64,000 nt of DNA from assembly GCF_024509525.1 (NCBI RefSeq), contig NZ_JAMWEM010000001.1, positions 1 to 64,000 of the forward strand. Direction: 5' to 3'. Below are positions 26,114 to 35,343 of this stretch, one piece after another. The notes under the pieces are model-generated. The model saw nothing but the letters and a program-made list of their open reading frames with translations, made no database searches and was not told the DNA's origin. Made by a program: the position numbers and the translations under genes. This stretch comes from Streptococcus suis (GTDB lineage: Bacteria; Bacillota; Bacilli; Lactobacillales; Streptococcaceae). Every line of letters begins with the position of its first letter. Position 1 is the stretch's first letter.

Positions 26114-26127
26114 CCGAAACCTCCCTT

Positions 26128-26183
26128 TGGTCTAGACCGTTTATTTCTAAAACTATTATATGGTATAGACCAATTATTGTCAA
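26128..26183 (-). promoter_or_regulatory. nagB promoter with two NagR/GntR-type operators
   Basis: On the minus strand TTGACA (26183-26178), a 17-bp spacer and TATAAT (26160-26155) form a consensus promoter. The palindromes TGGTATAGACCA (26161-26172, inside the spacer) and TGGTCTAGACC (26128-26138, between -10 and RBS) match the TGGTNTAGACCA operator of the streptococcal NagR regulator. Confidence 0.85.
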
Positions 26184-26217
26184 GCCTAAATACTCACAAA
26201 TATGCTATAATAGGAGT

Positions 26218-26391
26218 ATGTTACAACAATTATTACTCTTATTTTTTACAGGGCTGGCTCTCTGTCTTATCGCTTATTTCCTGAAAGAACAAAAAGTTCT
26301 TCGTCGTATTCTTTTTGCAGTAGGTGGCCTGCTGATCGCTCTGCCATTTCTCCTACTCATCTACTTTATCGTCATCATCTTAACTGCTTAA
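26218..26391 (+). CDS. Small hydrophobic membrane protein (57 aa)
   Basis: Two membrane helices (LLLLFFTGLALCLIAYFL and ILFAVGGLLIALPFLLLIYFIVIIL) are joined by a basic loop KEQKVLRR. An AGGAG lies just before the ATG, and a TATAAT with TGC extension is only 6 bp upstream. The stop codon overlaps the AAGGAG RBS of queA, so the two are probably co-transcribed. No family recognised. Confidence 0.65.
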   Translation: MLQQLLLLFFTGLALCLIAYFLKEQKVLRRILFAVGGLLIALPFLLLIYFIVIILTA

Positions 26392-26400
26392 GGAGAAATT

Positions 26401-27429
26401 ATGAATACTGCTGATTTTGATTTTTACTTGCCGGAGGAGCTGATTGCTCAAGTCCCTTTGGAGCAGCGGGATAGTTCCCGTCTGTTAGTTGTAGATAGAA
26501 CCACAGGTAAGATAACGGATAGTCACTTCGACCACATCATTGATGAGTTGGAGCCTGGCGATGCCCTAGTCATGAACAATACACGTGTTCTGCCTGCCCG
26601 TCTCTATGGCTACAAGCCTGAAACTATGGGACATGTTGAGCTTTTGCTTTTAAAAAATACCCAAGGTGACCAGTGGGAAGCACTTGCTAAACCAGCCAAG
26701 CGTTTGAAAGTCGGCACCAAGGTTGCCTTCGGTGACGGAAGACTCACCGCCACTATCGTGGAAGAGCTGGAACACGGCGGACGGATTGTTGAGTTTGCCT
26801 ACGAAGGTATCTTCTTAGAAGTCCTTGAAAGTCTGGGAGAAATGCCCCTGCCGCCTTATATCCATGAAAAACTGGAAGACCGCGAACGCTACCAGACTGT
26901 CTATGCCAAAGAAAACGGCTCTGCTGCCGCACCGACTGCTGGCCTGCATTTCACTCAAGAATTGCTGGAGAGAATCGAAACCAAGGGTGTCAAGCTCGTC
27001 TATCTAACCCTCCACGTCGGACTAGGCACCTTCCGTCCTGTGTCGGTGGATAATGTCGAGGAACACGAGATGCACTCAGAGTTCTATCACCTGTCCGCTG
27101 AAGCTGCCCAGACCTTGAACGAAGTCAAGGAAAACGGCGGTCGTATCGTTGCGGTCGGAACAACCTCCATTCGTACCCTTGAAACCATTGGCAACAAGTT
27201 TGACGGTCGTTTGGAAGCAGACTCTGGCTGGACCAATATCTTTATCAAACCAGGCTATGAGTTCCGCATTATCGATGCCTTTTCGACCAACTTCCACCTA
27301 CCAAAATCAACCTTGGTCATGCTGGTTTCTGCCTTTGCTGGTCGTGAATTAACCCTAGCTGCCTACCAGCACGCCGTTGAAGAGCGCTACCGTTTCTTCA
27401 GCTTTGGAGATGCTATGTTTATCAAATAA
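26401..27429 (+). CDS. queA: S-adenosylmethionine:tRNA ribosyltransferase-isomerase QueA
   Basis: A 342-aa enzyme that transfers the ribosyl part of SAM to preQ1-modified tRNA to form epoxyqueuosine. Family stretches: [12 protein letters not shown] at the N-terminus, [24 protein letters not shown] and [10 protein letters not shown]. The next enzyme of the pathway, QueG, is encoded at 41.7-42.8 kb in this window. Confidence 0.96.
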   Translation: MNTADFDFYLPEELIAQVPLEQRDSSRLLVVDRTTGKITDSHFDHIIDELEPGDALVMNNTRVLPARLYGYKPETMGHVELLLLKNTQGDQWEALAKPAKRLKVGTKVAFGDGRLTATIVEELEHGGRIVEFAYEGIFLEVLESLGEMPLPPYIHEKLEDRERYQTVYAKENGSAAAPTAGLHFTQELLERIETKGVKLVYLTLHVGLGTFRPVSVDNVEEHEMHSEFYHLSAEAAQTLNEVKENGGRIVAVGTTSIRTLETIGNKFDGRLEADSGWTNIFIKPGYEFRIIDAFSTNFHLPKSTLVMLVSAFAGRELTLAAYQHAVEERYRFFSFGDAMFIK

Positions 27430-27451
27430 GCCTGAACCCGAGGAGCTTGCT

Positions 27452-27946
27452 ATGAATAAGATTGAAAGTCGTCACCAGCTGATTTTGTCCTTGATTCTGG
27501 AAAAGAAAGTCCATACCCAGCAGGAATTACAAGAACTACTGGAAGACAATGGCATTATAGTCACCCAGTCAACCCTGTCGCGTGACATCAAACTCCTCAA
27601 TCTTGTCAAGGTCAATGATGAGGATGAATCTCATTATATCCTTAATCCTATTGCACCGTCCCGCTGGGAAAAACGCCTTCGGCTTTATATGGAAGATGCC
27701 CTGATTACCATGCGGCCTGTCCAGCACCAAGTCCTGCTGAAAACCATGCCGGGACTGGCTAGCTCCTTCGGCTCCATTCTGGATGCCATGGAAATCCCTG
27801 AAATCATCGCTACCCTCTGTGGTGACGATGTCTGCCTGATTATCTGTGAGGATCCTACTTCCGCCCAAGCCTGCTTTGACAAGCTCAAAGAGTATGCTCC
27901 CCCTTTTTTCTTTAGTAAATATGAAGATAAGCCTAACACCCACTAG
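27452..27946 (+). CDS. argR: ArgR/AhrC-family arginine regulator
   Basis: A 164-aa regulator. The N-terminal winged helix ([20 protein letters not shown], then [14 protein letters not shown]) is followed by an oligomerisation domain with [30 protein letters not shown], where GDD contributes to arginine binding. It lies 4 kb from the arginine deiminase cluster, with the hscC operon in between, and may regulate it. Streptococci carry several ArgR paralogues, so this one could be named otherwise. Confidence 0.88.
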   Translation: MNKIESRHQLILSLILEKKVHTQQELQELLEDNGIIVTQSTLSRDIKLLNLVKVNDEDESHYILNPIAPSRWEKRLRLYMEDALITMRPVQHQVLLKTMPGLASSFGSILDAMEIPEIIATLCGDDVCLIICEDPTSAQACFDKLKEYAPPFFFSKYEDKPNTH

Positions 27947-27959
27947 GCTTATTTCTTTT
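27929..27959 (+). terminator. argR terminator
   Basis: AAGCCTA (27929-27935) pairs with TAGGCTT (27944-27950); the stop codon is inside the stem and ATTTCTTTT follows. Confidence 0.75.
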
Positions 27960-27971
27960 GAAATTTATCTA

Positions 27972-27980
27972 TGCTATAAT
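27972..27980 (+). promoter_or_regulatory. Extended -10 of the hscC operon
   Basis: TGCTATAAT with perfect TATAAT at 27975-27980, 27 bp before the J-protein start; no clear -35. Confidence 0.6.
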
Positions 27981-28007
27981 GGACTAAGAGCTTCAAAGGA
28001 GGAAGGT

Positions 28008-28925
28008 ATGAACAGCTGTTGGCAAGAATTACAAATCGAAGCAACTACTAATCAAAAAACGATAAAACTAGCATATGCTGAACGGATTAAACGGGTTCAT
28101 CCCGAAGATGATCCCGAAGGTTTCAAGCGTCTGCAAGCTGCTTATAAAACTGCCTTGACCTATGCGAAACAGGCAGGTAAGACAGGTACTACTCCCAACT
28201 GGGAGCAAATCGAGCACACACAGCAAACAGCTCCAACCATAGACTTTTCGCAGTTTAATGAGCAAACTCCCCAAGCCAATAGTGGTGAGGAAGGGACTTC
28301 TCCACACGAAGAGGACTGGGACAGAAGCAGTAAGCAGTTGCTCCTAAAAATAAAAGAGGCCTGTCAACAGGCTCCTTACTATCCCCAGCTAATTACTATC
28401 CTTTCATCCAAGGAGTGCATTCAGTACTTGAAAGAAGAGCATCATCGAGAAGCACTTACGGATCAGTTGCTGGAAATATCTTTTTTCGGAGACGAACAGG
28501 AGCAGCAACAGGCTATTCAGCTATGCCAAGACTTAAAACTGTTTAAAGTAGCCGCGGCCTTGGCACATTCTTCCCAGCAGCAATTAGAAGACCAGTTTTC
28601 CGTGGATATGGAGGCCTACAATCAAGAAGCTCAGACCTACCTTTCTGAATGTCTCTCCTCACTGGAACTGGTGACCGATTTCTATTTCTTACTGAAAGTG
28701 TTTGAGGCAGATACATTCCGCTACTACCTGACAAGTGATGATTTTCGTCACAATCTGACCCAGCATTTGTTAAATTATTACTTTTTCGGACCATGGGAGC
28801 ATCGAATGAAACTCGTTGCACTCTGTCAAGAATACAATTTACCAGAATTAGCACATCATATCTACTGGATTGGGTTGAAAAATCCTGACATCCAAGCTGA
28901 ATTAACAACGGAGAGAGAAGCATGA
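28008..28925 (+). CDS. J-domain-like co-chaperone of an HscC-type Hsp70
   Basis: A 305-aa cytosolic protein. Residues about 1-55 resemble a J domain: CWQELQIEATTNQKTIKLAYAERIK, then HPEDDPEGFKRLQAAYKTAL. The diagnostic HPD tripeptide is HPE. The helix IV region (EGFKRLQAAY) is intact. The rest is helical, acidic and Gln-rich, with no zinc finger and no Gly/Phe region, so it is not classical DnaJ. Its last codons overlap the hscC start by 4 bp (ATGA), implying translational coupling. RBS AAAGGAGGAAGGT. It is the expected partner of HscC; E. coli HscC also pairs with a dedicated J-protein (DjlC). Confidence 0.8.
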   Translation: MNSCWQELQIEATTNQKTIKLAYAERIKRVHPEDDPEGFKRLQAAYKTALTYAKQAGKTGTTPNWEQIEHTQQTAPTIDFSQFNEQTPQANSGEEGTSPHEEDWDRSSKQLLLKIKEACQQAPYYPQLITILSSKECIQYLKEEHHREALTDQLLEISFFGDEQEQQQAIQLCQDLKLFKVAAALAHSSQQQLEDQFSVDMEAYNQEAQTYLSECLSSLELVTDFYFLLKVFEADTFRYYLTSDDFRHNLTQHLLNYYFFGPWEHRMKLVALCQEYNLPELAHHIYWIGLKNPDIQAELTTEREA

Positions 28926-30583
28926 TTATTGGAATTGATTTAGGAACAACCAACTCTTTAGCAGCTATCTGGAGGAACAATAAGGTAGAACTCATCCCGA
29001 ATAATTTGGGAGATACCTTAACACCTTCTGTGGTTGGTTTGTCCGATGAGGGCGATATTATTGTTGGAAAATTTGCCAAAGAACGCTTGTTGAGCCATCC
29101 TCAGTTAACCCAATCTCGCTTCAAACGTCTCATGGGAACCGGACAAAAAATCCGATTGGGTGACCAATACTACCTTCCAGAAGAATTAAGTGCTTTTGTC
29201 TTGAAAAAATTGGTCGAGGACGCAGAAGCCTTTCTTGGTGAAAAAGTCACAGAGATTATTGTCAGCGTTCCAGCCTATTTCAACGATGACCAACGTGCTG
29301 CAACAAAGATTGCTGGACAACTGGCTGGTGTCAAAATCGAACGCATCATCAATGAACCTTCGGCCGCAGCTCTGGCTCTTCACCAAAGTCGTGAAGAAGA
29401 TGCAAGCTACATGATTGTCGATTTTGGAGGAGGTACACTTGATATTTCCATCGTTGATGCCTTTGCCAATGTGATTGAGATTGTCTCCGTAGCTGGAGAC
29501 AATCATCTGGGTGGAGAAGATTTCACACAGCAAATTGTCAATGATTTCATTCAGCATCTTCCTTATGAGAGAAAGAATTTGTCTGACGAGGTCTTGGGCT
29601 TGATTTACCAGGAAGCCGAAAAAGCCAAGTTAGCCCTGAATGAGCAGGAAGAGACTCGTATCTCCGTAAAAATCGAAGACACGGTACATCAGTATAAGCT
29701 CACCAAAGAACGTTATATTGAGCTATGTCGTTTTCTATTAGCAAAAATCAATAAGCCTATTCAAAAAGCTCTTCACGATGCCCAAATCCAAGCAACCGAT
29801 TTGACAGATGTCATTCTCGTAGGAGGCTCTACGAAGATGAAACTCGTCCAAGACTATTTGACCTACCTCCTAAAACGCCCTATTTCAGTTAAAGTCGATC
29901 AGGACAAGGCTATCGCTATGGGGTGCGGGATTGTGACAGGGATTAAGTCTCGAAACGAAGACATCAAGGATCTGGTGTTAACCGATATCTGCCCGTTCAC
30001 CTTAGGAACAGAGATTGTTGGAAATGTGTTTTCTCCTATCATTGAACGCAATACAACCTTGCCTGCTTCTTATGTGCAGCGATACTGGGCGACTGAATTA
30101 GGTCAGGAACGCTTACAATTTAATATTTATCAAGGTGAGCATTATAAGGCAAATGCCAATCTCTTGCTTGGAACCTTGGTAGTGCCTATTCCAATCAATA
30201 AGGAAGAACACGAAGCGGTGGATTGTCGTTTTTCTTATGATATCAACGGTATTCTCGATGTAGATATTACTGTTTTATCGACTGGAAAGGTCCATAATAA
30301 AACTATTCTACGCGATCGTCACCAACTCTCACCAGAGGAAATTTTGGAAAAACGTGCCAAGTTAGCTACCTTAAAAATTCATCCCCGAGACACAGAACAT
30401 TACAAGCTACTCATGGCTCGGGCTGAACGCCTGTTCCAGATTGTTCTAGCAGAACAGCGAGAATTGCTGGCTCACCACATTCGACACTACGAGAACGTCA
30501 TTGAAAGCCAAGATGTCAAGAAAATAGCACAAGCTAACAAGGTATTCGAGCAGCAACTGGACGCCCTAGAAGAAAGTTGGTAA
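28922..30583 (+). CDS. hscC: HscC-type Hsp70 chaperone
   Basis: A 553-aa Hsp70. ATPase motifs are intact: GIDLGTTNSLAAIW (phosphate 1), VSVPAYFNDDQRAATK, INEPSAAALAL, MIVDFGGGTLDISIVD (phosphate 2) and VILVGGSTKMKLV (adenosine). The substrate domain has DICPFTLGTEI, VFSPIIERNTTLP, FNIYQGEHYKA and RFSYDINGILDVD. These stretches and the length parallel E. coli HscC rather than DnaK, with a shortened lid and no DnaK-type C-terminal tail. It is flanked by a J-protein and a membrane protein in one operon. Confidence 0.9.
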   Translation: MIIGIDLGTTNSLAAIWRNNKVELIPNNLGDTLTPSVVGLSDEGDIIVGKFAKERLLSHPQLTQSRFKRLMGTGQKIRLGDQYYLPEELSAFVLKKLVEDAEAFLGEKVTEIIVSVPAYFNDDQRAATKIAGQLAGVKIERIINEPSAAALALHQSREEDASYMIVDFGGGTLDISIVDAFANVIEIVSVAGDNHLGGEDFTQQIVNDFIQHLPYERKNLSDEVLGLIYQEAEKAKLALNEQEETRISVKIEDTVHQYKLTKERYIELCRFLLAKINKPIQKALHDAQIQATDLTDVILVGGSTKMKLVQDYLTYLLKRPISVKVDQDKAIAMGCGIVTGIKSRNEDIKDLVLTDICPFTLGTEIVGNVFSPIIERNTTLPASYVQRYWATELGQERLQFNIYQGEHYKANANLLLGTLVVPIPINKEEHEAVDCRFSYDINGILDVDITVLSTGKVHNKTILRDRHQLSPEEILEKRAKLATLKIHPRDTEHYKLLMARAERLFQIVLAEQRELLAHHIRHYENVIESQDVKKIAQANKVFEQQLDALEESW

Positions 30584-30586
30584 GAA

Positions 30587-32122
30587 ATGAATGCGATACA
30601 AACTCATTTAGAAAAACTCGTTACAACTACTTCTCCGTCCTATAATCGCTGGACCATATTACTGAATAAGGACAGGGAAACACTCCAAATCATTCTCGAG
30701 CAGATAGATTATTCACATATTGAGCGTATTCATGAGCCACAAATCATTCGGCTCATTCAGCAAAAAGCAAAATCCTCTTACCTATGTCAGAATCGTTCCA
30801 ATTTGCTGGCTTGGTGTCAGGCTCGCTTGAATATACTCCTTCCTGTTTCCACACGTAGAAAGCAGTTATTGGCTCGGTTCTTCTCCTATGTGTTTCTTTT
30901 GGGTCAGTTTGTTTACGGAGGTATTTTCCTTCTATCCATTCTCACTTTTGTTACGTTTGAATTTACTCTGACAGAGAGGGAGACTAGTTTCTTCTTTTTC
31001 AATATCTGGGGAGCCTTTATCACCACACGTGTCCTGTCTCGGCTTCGCAAACGGATAAAACGGGTGGATTTACCTCCGGTATTGGAAACCAAGAAAGAGT
31101 GGATTTTCTATTCACTAGGGATTGTCCTCTGTTTCCTTATTATTCCTACAGTTACCGGTGGAGGCTGGAATCTCCTGCTGGCTGATTCTCGTGCAATATC
31201 CTCTATCTTGCGGATAGTTGCCTATCTCATCAGTGGTATCTTAATCCTTTATCTTTCAGGAACGGACTATATCATTCGGAAACCAAGCCATTCTTCCCTC
31301 TTTCTGCTCAGCGTTATCCTGCAGGTTATCTTTGTCCTGGTTGGAATTATTGTCTATAGTAACCAGCGACATGATATAGCCCTGTTCCTCTACATCTACG
31401 CTTTTGTCGCTCTCATGAGAAGCTGTTCGCTCTTGGCCCAGAACAACTTCAGTTATGCACCGCAATTCAATTCTCCGTATGCTCAGTTTAAGCGTTTCAA
31501 ATGGAGGAGCGGTACGGTCTTCTGGGCTAGTAGTTTACTGACTTATCTTGCTTCTTTGTCTCAGGATGATATGATCCCTCCAATTTTTATCATTATTCCG
31601 CTTATTTTCTCCTGTATCGTTTGGGTCTTTTCTATGAGATTTCCAACCGGTCAGATTAGTCTAGATTTGCCGTATATCCTTGAAGGCCCCTCTCTTATTC
31701 AGACTAATGGTTTACTATACCAGATATCAAAAGAAGCCAAGGGAACTACTAATGAGATTGAGCTGCACTGGCAACGCATTTACCTTGCCATTCGTGCTAT
31801 TGAGGAGAAGGGAATTCTAGGTGCTTATGATGAAAATACGATTTTAACAACAACTATGAAGCCTTTTTGTACCTTCTTAGAACACAACCAGTGTACGTAT
31901 TTGCATCAGCGATTTGTTGCACTTGGTCTGGGAAATACCTTTCAAACGACTGCTGAAGCACAACAAGTTCTTCAGCAGATTCGTCAGACAAAACTGGAAC
32001 AGTTGATTGAATGGGAAGACTTGTTCATCCAACAACTTCCTCTTCTGCATTGGCTTCTCTATCACTACTACCGAGGACACCATCAAAATTTCAAACTCCA
32101 AACATATTTAAAAATGCATTAA
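30587..32122 (+). CDS. Polytopic membrane protein linked to HscC (511 aa)
   Basis: Residues 1-95 are soluble and helical. About eight membrane segments follow between residues 100 and 365, for example FFSYVFLLGQFVYGGIFLL, WIFYSLGIVLCFLIIP, SLFLLSVILQVIFVLVGI and PPIFIIIPLIFSCIVWVF. The last 135 residues form a second soluble helical domain (ELHWQRIYLAIRAIEEKG; LEQLIEWEDLFIQQLPL). No enzymatic motif was seen. It starts 3 bp after hscC and precedes a strong terminator, so it belongs to the same operon. A membrane anchor or client for the HscC/J pair is an inference. Confidence 0.7.
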   Translation: MNAIQTHLEKLVTTTSPSYNRWTILLNKDRETLQIILEQIDYSHIERIHEPQIIRLIQQKAKSSYLCQNRSNLLAWCQARLNILLPVSTRRKQLLARFFSYVFLLGQFVYGGIFLLSILTFVTFEFTLTERETSFFFFNIWGAFITTRVLSRLRKRIKRVDLPPVLETKKEWIFYSLGIVLCFLIIPTVTGGGWNLLLADSRAISSILRIVAYLISGILILYLSGTDYIIRKPSHSSLFLLSVILQVIFVLVGIIVYSNQRHDIALFLYIYAFVALMRSCSLLAQNNFSYAPQFNSPYAQFKRFKWRSGTVFWASSLLTYLASLSQDDMIPPIFIIIPLIFSCIVWVFSMRFPTGQISLDLPYILEGPSLIQTNGLLYQISKEAKGTTNEIELHWQRIYLAIRAIEEKGILGAYDENTILTTTMKPFCTFLEHNQCTYLHQRFVALGLGNTFQTTAEAQQVLQQIRQTKLEQLIEWEDLFIQQLPLLHWLLYHYYRGHHQNFKLQTYLKMH

Positions 32123-32131
32123 TTGGATAAT

Positions 32132-32166
32132 AAACTCCCCCTGACAATCGTTCAGGGGGAGTTTTT
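32132..32166 (+). terminator. Terminator of the hscC operon
   Basis: AAACTCCCCCTGA and TCAGGGGGAGTTT form a very stable stem of about 13 bp, followed by T. Confidence 0.9.
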
Positions 32167-32198
32167 AACTTTACTCGTTGCTAACTACTATGATAATC

Positions 32199-33542
32199 TC
32201 ACTTCTTACCTGCCAGGCGATAGACCGCTTCGGCGTAGATGTCCATGGTTTTGTAGAGGTCCTCTAGGGGCATACATTCGTTTTCTTGGTGCTCAGTCTG
32301 TGGCGTATGAGGGAAACAAGCCCCAAATGCGACACAGTTGGGCATGGTGCGGGCAAAGGTTGCACCGCCTGAGGAGATCGGCTGACTGGTCAAGTCCCCT
32401 GTCTTTTCCTGATAAACTGTCATGAGAGTTGATACTAGGTCGCTGTCCAGAGGGACGTAGAGCGGTGCCAAGTAGTCATACTCTTCATAGGTCAAGCCAA
32501 GGGCTTCTGCTGCTTGTGTCAGACGGGTAACCAGCTCGTCCTTGTCTGCCAAGACTGGTATGCGAATGTCCAGACGGATTTCGGACTTGTGCTGGTTGAG
32601 GGTCAAGCCTGCGATGTTAAAGCTAAGTGGGCCTGAAGGCTCATCTGATATATCACCAAAGAGTTTAGATCCTGTCGCATCTTGTCCGATTGTTTCTGCT
32701 AGGAAGGTCAGGGCTGGGTGGTCTGTCAAACTATCGAGTGCAGTTGCTAAGCGGACAAGGGCATTGATCCCTTGGGCAGCGTCTTTGGAGTGCCGTGATA
32801 GACCCAAGACGGTCACCCTATCGTCACTGCTTTCGTAGTCAAAGCCTTGTTTTTCCAGCTCTGCTATGACCCCTGCCAATAAATGCCCTGAATAGCTAGC
32901 CTTGGCGGGTACGACATTGTAGGCAGTCCCGACTTCCAGGTGCAAGGCGGGGGCTCCTGGTCCATGTAGCTTGGCCTGCAAGAGTCCTTTCTCCGCATAG
33001 GTCAGCGGGAAAGAGGAATCTGGTGCAAAGCCCATGGTGGCTGTTTCTTCTAGTTGATTGTAACGATGCATACAACGCCAGAGGGTTTCCTCATCTGTCC
33101 CGAAGATGAAGCGGATGCGTTTGGTAAAGGTCACGCCGGCGTCCATGAGGGCCTTGACAGCAAAGAGGGCTGCCATGGACGGTCCCTTGTCATCTTGAAC
33201 ACCTCGACCATAGAGCTGCCCGTCTTTGATGATAGCTTCAAATGGTGAGCTCTGCCATTTTCCCAAATCACCCGCAGGGACGACATCCAGATGACAGAGA
33301 ATAGCGAGTAGCTCCTCACCTTGACCGATTTCTGCGTAGCCGTAGTAGCCCGCCCGGTCCAGATAGGTCCGAAAGCCCATGCTCTCAGTCAAGGCCAAAG
33401 TCTGCTCCAGCACGTCCTGAATAGCCTGTCCAAAAGGAGTCTTCCTTGCTCCTTCCTGTAAGACAGACGGGTAGGAAACTAGCTTCTGAATGGCCTCTAC
33501 ACAGGCCTGTTTGTGCTCTTTCTGGATAAATGTGTGTGCCAT
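32199..33542 (-). CDS. M20 family dipeptidase (PepV-like), arc cluster
   Basis: A 447-aa zinc peptidase. Metal and catalytic motifs: [11 protein letters not shown] (His, Asp), [10 protein letters not shown] (bridging Asp), [12 protein letters not shown] (general base Glu and ligand Glu), and [15 protein letters not shown]. It follows arcD on the same strand; M20 peptidases occur in streptococcal arginine deiminase clusters (sometimes named arcT), plausibly supplying arginine from peptides. It ends about 30 bp from the convergent hscC operon terminator. Confidence 0.85.
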   Translation of the reverse strand: MAHTFIQKEHKQACVEAIQKLVSYPSVLQEGARKTPFGQAIQDVLEQTLALTESMGFRTYLDRAGYYGYAEIGQGEELLAILCHLDVVPAGDLGKWQSSPFEAIIKDGQLYGRGVQDDKGPSMAALFAVKALMDAGVTFTKRIRFIFGTDEETLWRCMHRYNQLEETATMGFAPDSSFPLTYAEKGLLQAKLHGPGAPALHLEVGTAYNVVPAKASYSGHLLAGVIAELEKQGFDYESSDDRVTVLGLSRHSKDAAQGINALVRLATALDSLTDHPALTFLAETIGQDATGSKLFGDISDEPSGPLSFNIAGLTLNQHKSEIRLDIRIPVLADKDELVTRLTQAAEALGLTYEEYDYLAPLYVPLDSDLVSTLMTVYQEKTGDLTSQPISSGGATFARTMPNCVAFGACFPHTPQTEHQENECMPLEDLYKTMDIYAEAVYRLAGKK

Positions 33543-33609
33543 ACTACTTCCTTTCCGAAAACATGCTAGGAAAGACGACTATCCGAGCCCAAAAGACCCG
33601 GATAAGTGT

Positions 33610-35112
33610 CTAAAAGAAGGTTGCAATGACAAGAATAGCAATACTTGCCACCACAATCGTTGCGATGAGTTTGCCGACAAACTTGTACCAAGTACCAATT
33701 TCGATACGGCCAAGTGCCAAAGCCCCCATGACAATACCGGAAGTTGGAGACACTAGGTTGAGTAGTCCTGATGCTGCTTGGAAGGCTGTGATAATCAGAC
33801 TTGCTGGCACATTGACAAATTCACCTAGTGGTGCCATAATCCCCATAGAAGCGCCGGCTAGACCAGATGAGGATGGAATAAGGAAGGACATTGGCAAATA
33901 GAAGATATAGGTTAGGGTTATAAAAATTTGCGGAGACAATCCTTTTAGCCCTACTTCTCCCCAATGCAGAATAGTCGCTGTAATCATACCATCGTTCATG
34001 ACAACTTGGATACCGCGTGCCACTGCACAGATAAGAGCAACGCTAAGTAAATCTGCTGCTCCTGCCATAAAGGCTTTGACCAAACGTTGTTCTCCCATGC
34101 CATAAACAATGCCTATTGCGACACCTGCAACTGCAAAGAGCATAGCCCCTTCTGGGAAATACCACCAGCCAAACGGATAAGTGGTAATCCCAACAATCTG
34201 ACCAAGAACAGGAATAGAAATCAACCATTCTTTGATTTCAGTAAATACAGTAATCCCTAAATCTTCCCAAGGAATGAAACTCAGAATCATGAAGACGAAA
34301 GTTAAGAAGAAGAGAATCAACACACGTTTTTGAGCTGGAGACAAGGTTGCATTGACATCACGCTCCGCATGAACCTTGAAATGTTCCATATCTGCATCTC
34401 GTTGCTTATAAACCAAGGACTTGGTTGGGTCTTTTTTAACTTTATCAGCATAATTAGCCACAAAAAACATTCCCAATCCGAGAATCACTACGAAGAAGAC
34501 CAAGCGCCAAATCATACCGTCTGCGATACTTACACCAGCAGCTGCTGAGGCTACACCTGTTGCAAACGGATTAACGGTTGAAGCTAAACAACCAATCTGA
34601 GAGCCCAGGAGAATGATTGCCACACCTGTAATACTATCGTAGCCAACCGCCATCATAACTGGAATGAGGAGCGGGAAGAAGGCCATGGTTTCTTCTCCCA
34701 TACCGTAGGTAGAACCACCCAAGGCAAAGAGGAACATGAGGATATAGATGAGCCACTTTTCACGCCCTTCAAAACGTTTAACAATAGAAGCAATCCCCAC
34801 ATCCAAGGCACCTGTTTCATTGACAACACCTAAAAAGGCACCAACCATCAGAATAAAGAATGCAACATCAATAGCCGCTTTGGTAGACCCATGCCCCAAC
34901 ATAGCCCGAACAGGAGCCATGAATACATCCCAGATTCCTTGCGGATTTTGTTCAACTGTTTCGTAAGTTCCTGTGATAAAGTTACCAGCATCGTCCACTT
35001 GGTATTGCCCCGCAGGAATAACCCAAGTCATCACTGCCATAAAGGCAATGATGAGCATCAATATGGTATAAGATGAAGGCATCTTAAACCCGGTTTTGTC
35101 TTTTTTGCTCAT
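33610..35112 (-). CDS. arcD: YfcC-type arginine/ornithine antiporter ArcD
   Basis: A 500-aa transporter of the YfcC/DcuC-like anaerobic carrier superfamily with about 12 membrane helices. Conserved stretches: LMVGAFLGVVNETGALDVGI, GSTYGMGEETMAFFPLLIP, NPFATGVASAAAGVS, PSSSGLAGASMGIMAPL. In S. suis the arc-linked gene of this type acts as arginine-ornithine exchanger. It has its own upstream region with an operator motif shared with arcA (35171-35183). Confidence 0.85.
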   Translation of the reverse strand: MSKKDKTGFKMPSSYTILMLIIAFMAVMTWVIPAGQYQVDDAGNFITGTYETVEQNPQGIWDVFMAPVRAMLGHGSTKAAIDVAFFILMVGAFLGVVNETGALDVGIASIVKRFEGREKWLIYILMFLFALGGSTYGMGEETMAFFPLLIPVMMAVGYDSITGVAIILLGSQIGCLASTVNPFATGVASAAAGVSIADGMIWRLVFFVVILGLGMFFVANYADKVKKDPTKSLVYKQRDADMEHFKVHAERDVNATLSPAQKRVLILFFLTFVFMILSFIPWEDLGITVFTEIKEWLISIPVLGQIVGITTYPFGWWYFPEGAMLFAVAGVAIGIVYGMGEQRLVKAFMAGAADLLSVALICAVARGIQVVMNDGMITATILHWGEVGLKGLSPQIFITLTYIFYLPMSFLIPSSSGLAGASMGIMAPLGEFVNVPASLIITAFQAASGLLNLVSPTSGIVMGALALGRIEIGTWYKFVGKLIATIVVASIAILVIATFF

Positions 35113-35170
35113 AGCAAAACCTCCTAAAATTTTTTCTACTGATTTATATCCTTATAAATTGTAACCCCTT

Positions 35171-35183
35171 ATATTGTGATATT
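35171..35183 (-). promoter_or_regulatory. arcD upstream motif ATATTGTGATATT
   Basis: The same 13-bp motif occurs at 38821-38833 upstream of arcA. It contains a TGTGA half-site of Crp/Fnr-family regulators. It lies 59-71 bp before the arcD start. Confidence 0.5.
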
Positions 35184-35343
35184 CAGGAAAATCTACTCGA
35201 TTGATTTCCTTTTTACTCCCTGAAATGAATCTAATTATTAAATTAGTAAGCGTCTCAAAGAGGATGATTTATCGATATGGAGGATGAACGATGATTCCCC
35301 AAAACCTTTTCTATTTTTCCCCGCGATAGCTATTCAAAAAACA

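Noticed and set aside
32123..32198. An arcH-like gene after the dipeptidase
   Set aside because: Some S. suis arc clusters are described with a further gene here; only the two convergent gene ends and a terminator are present.
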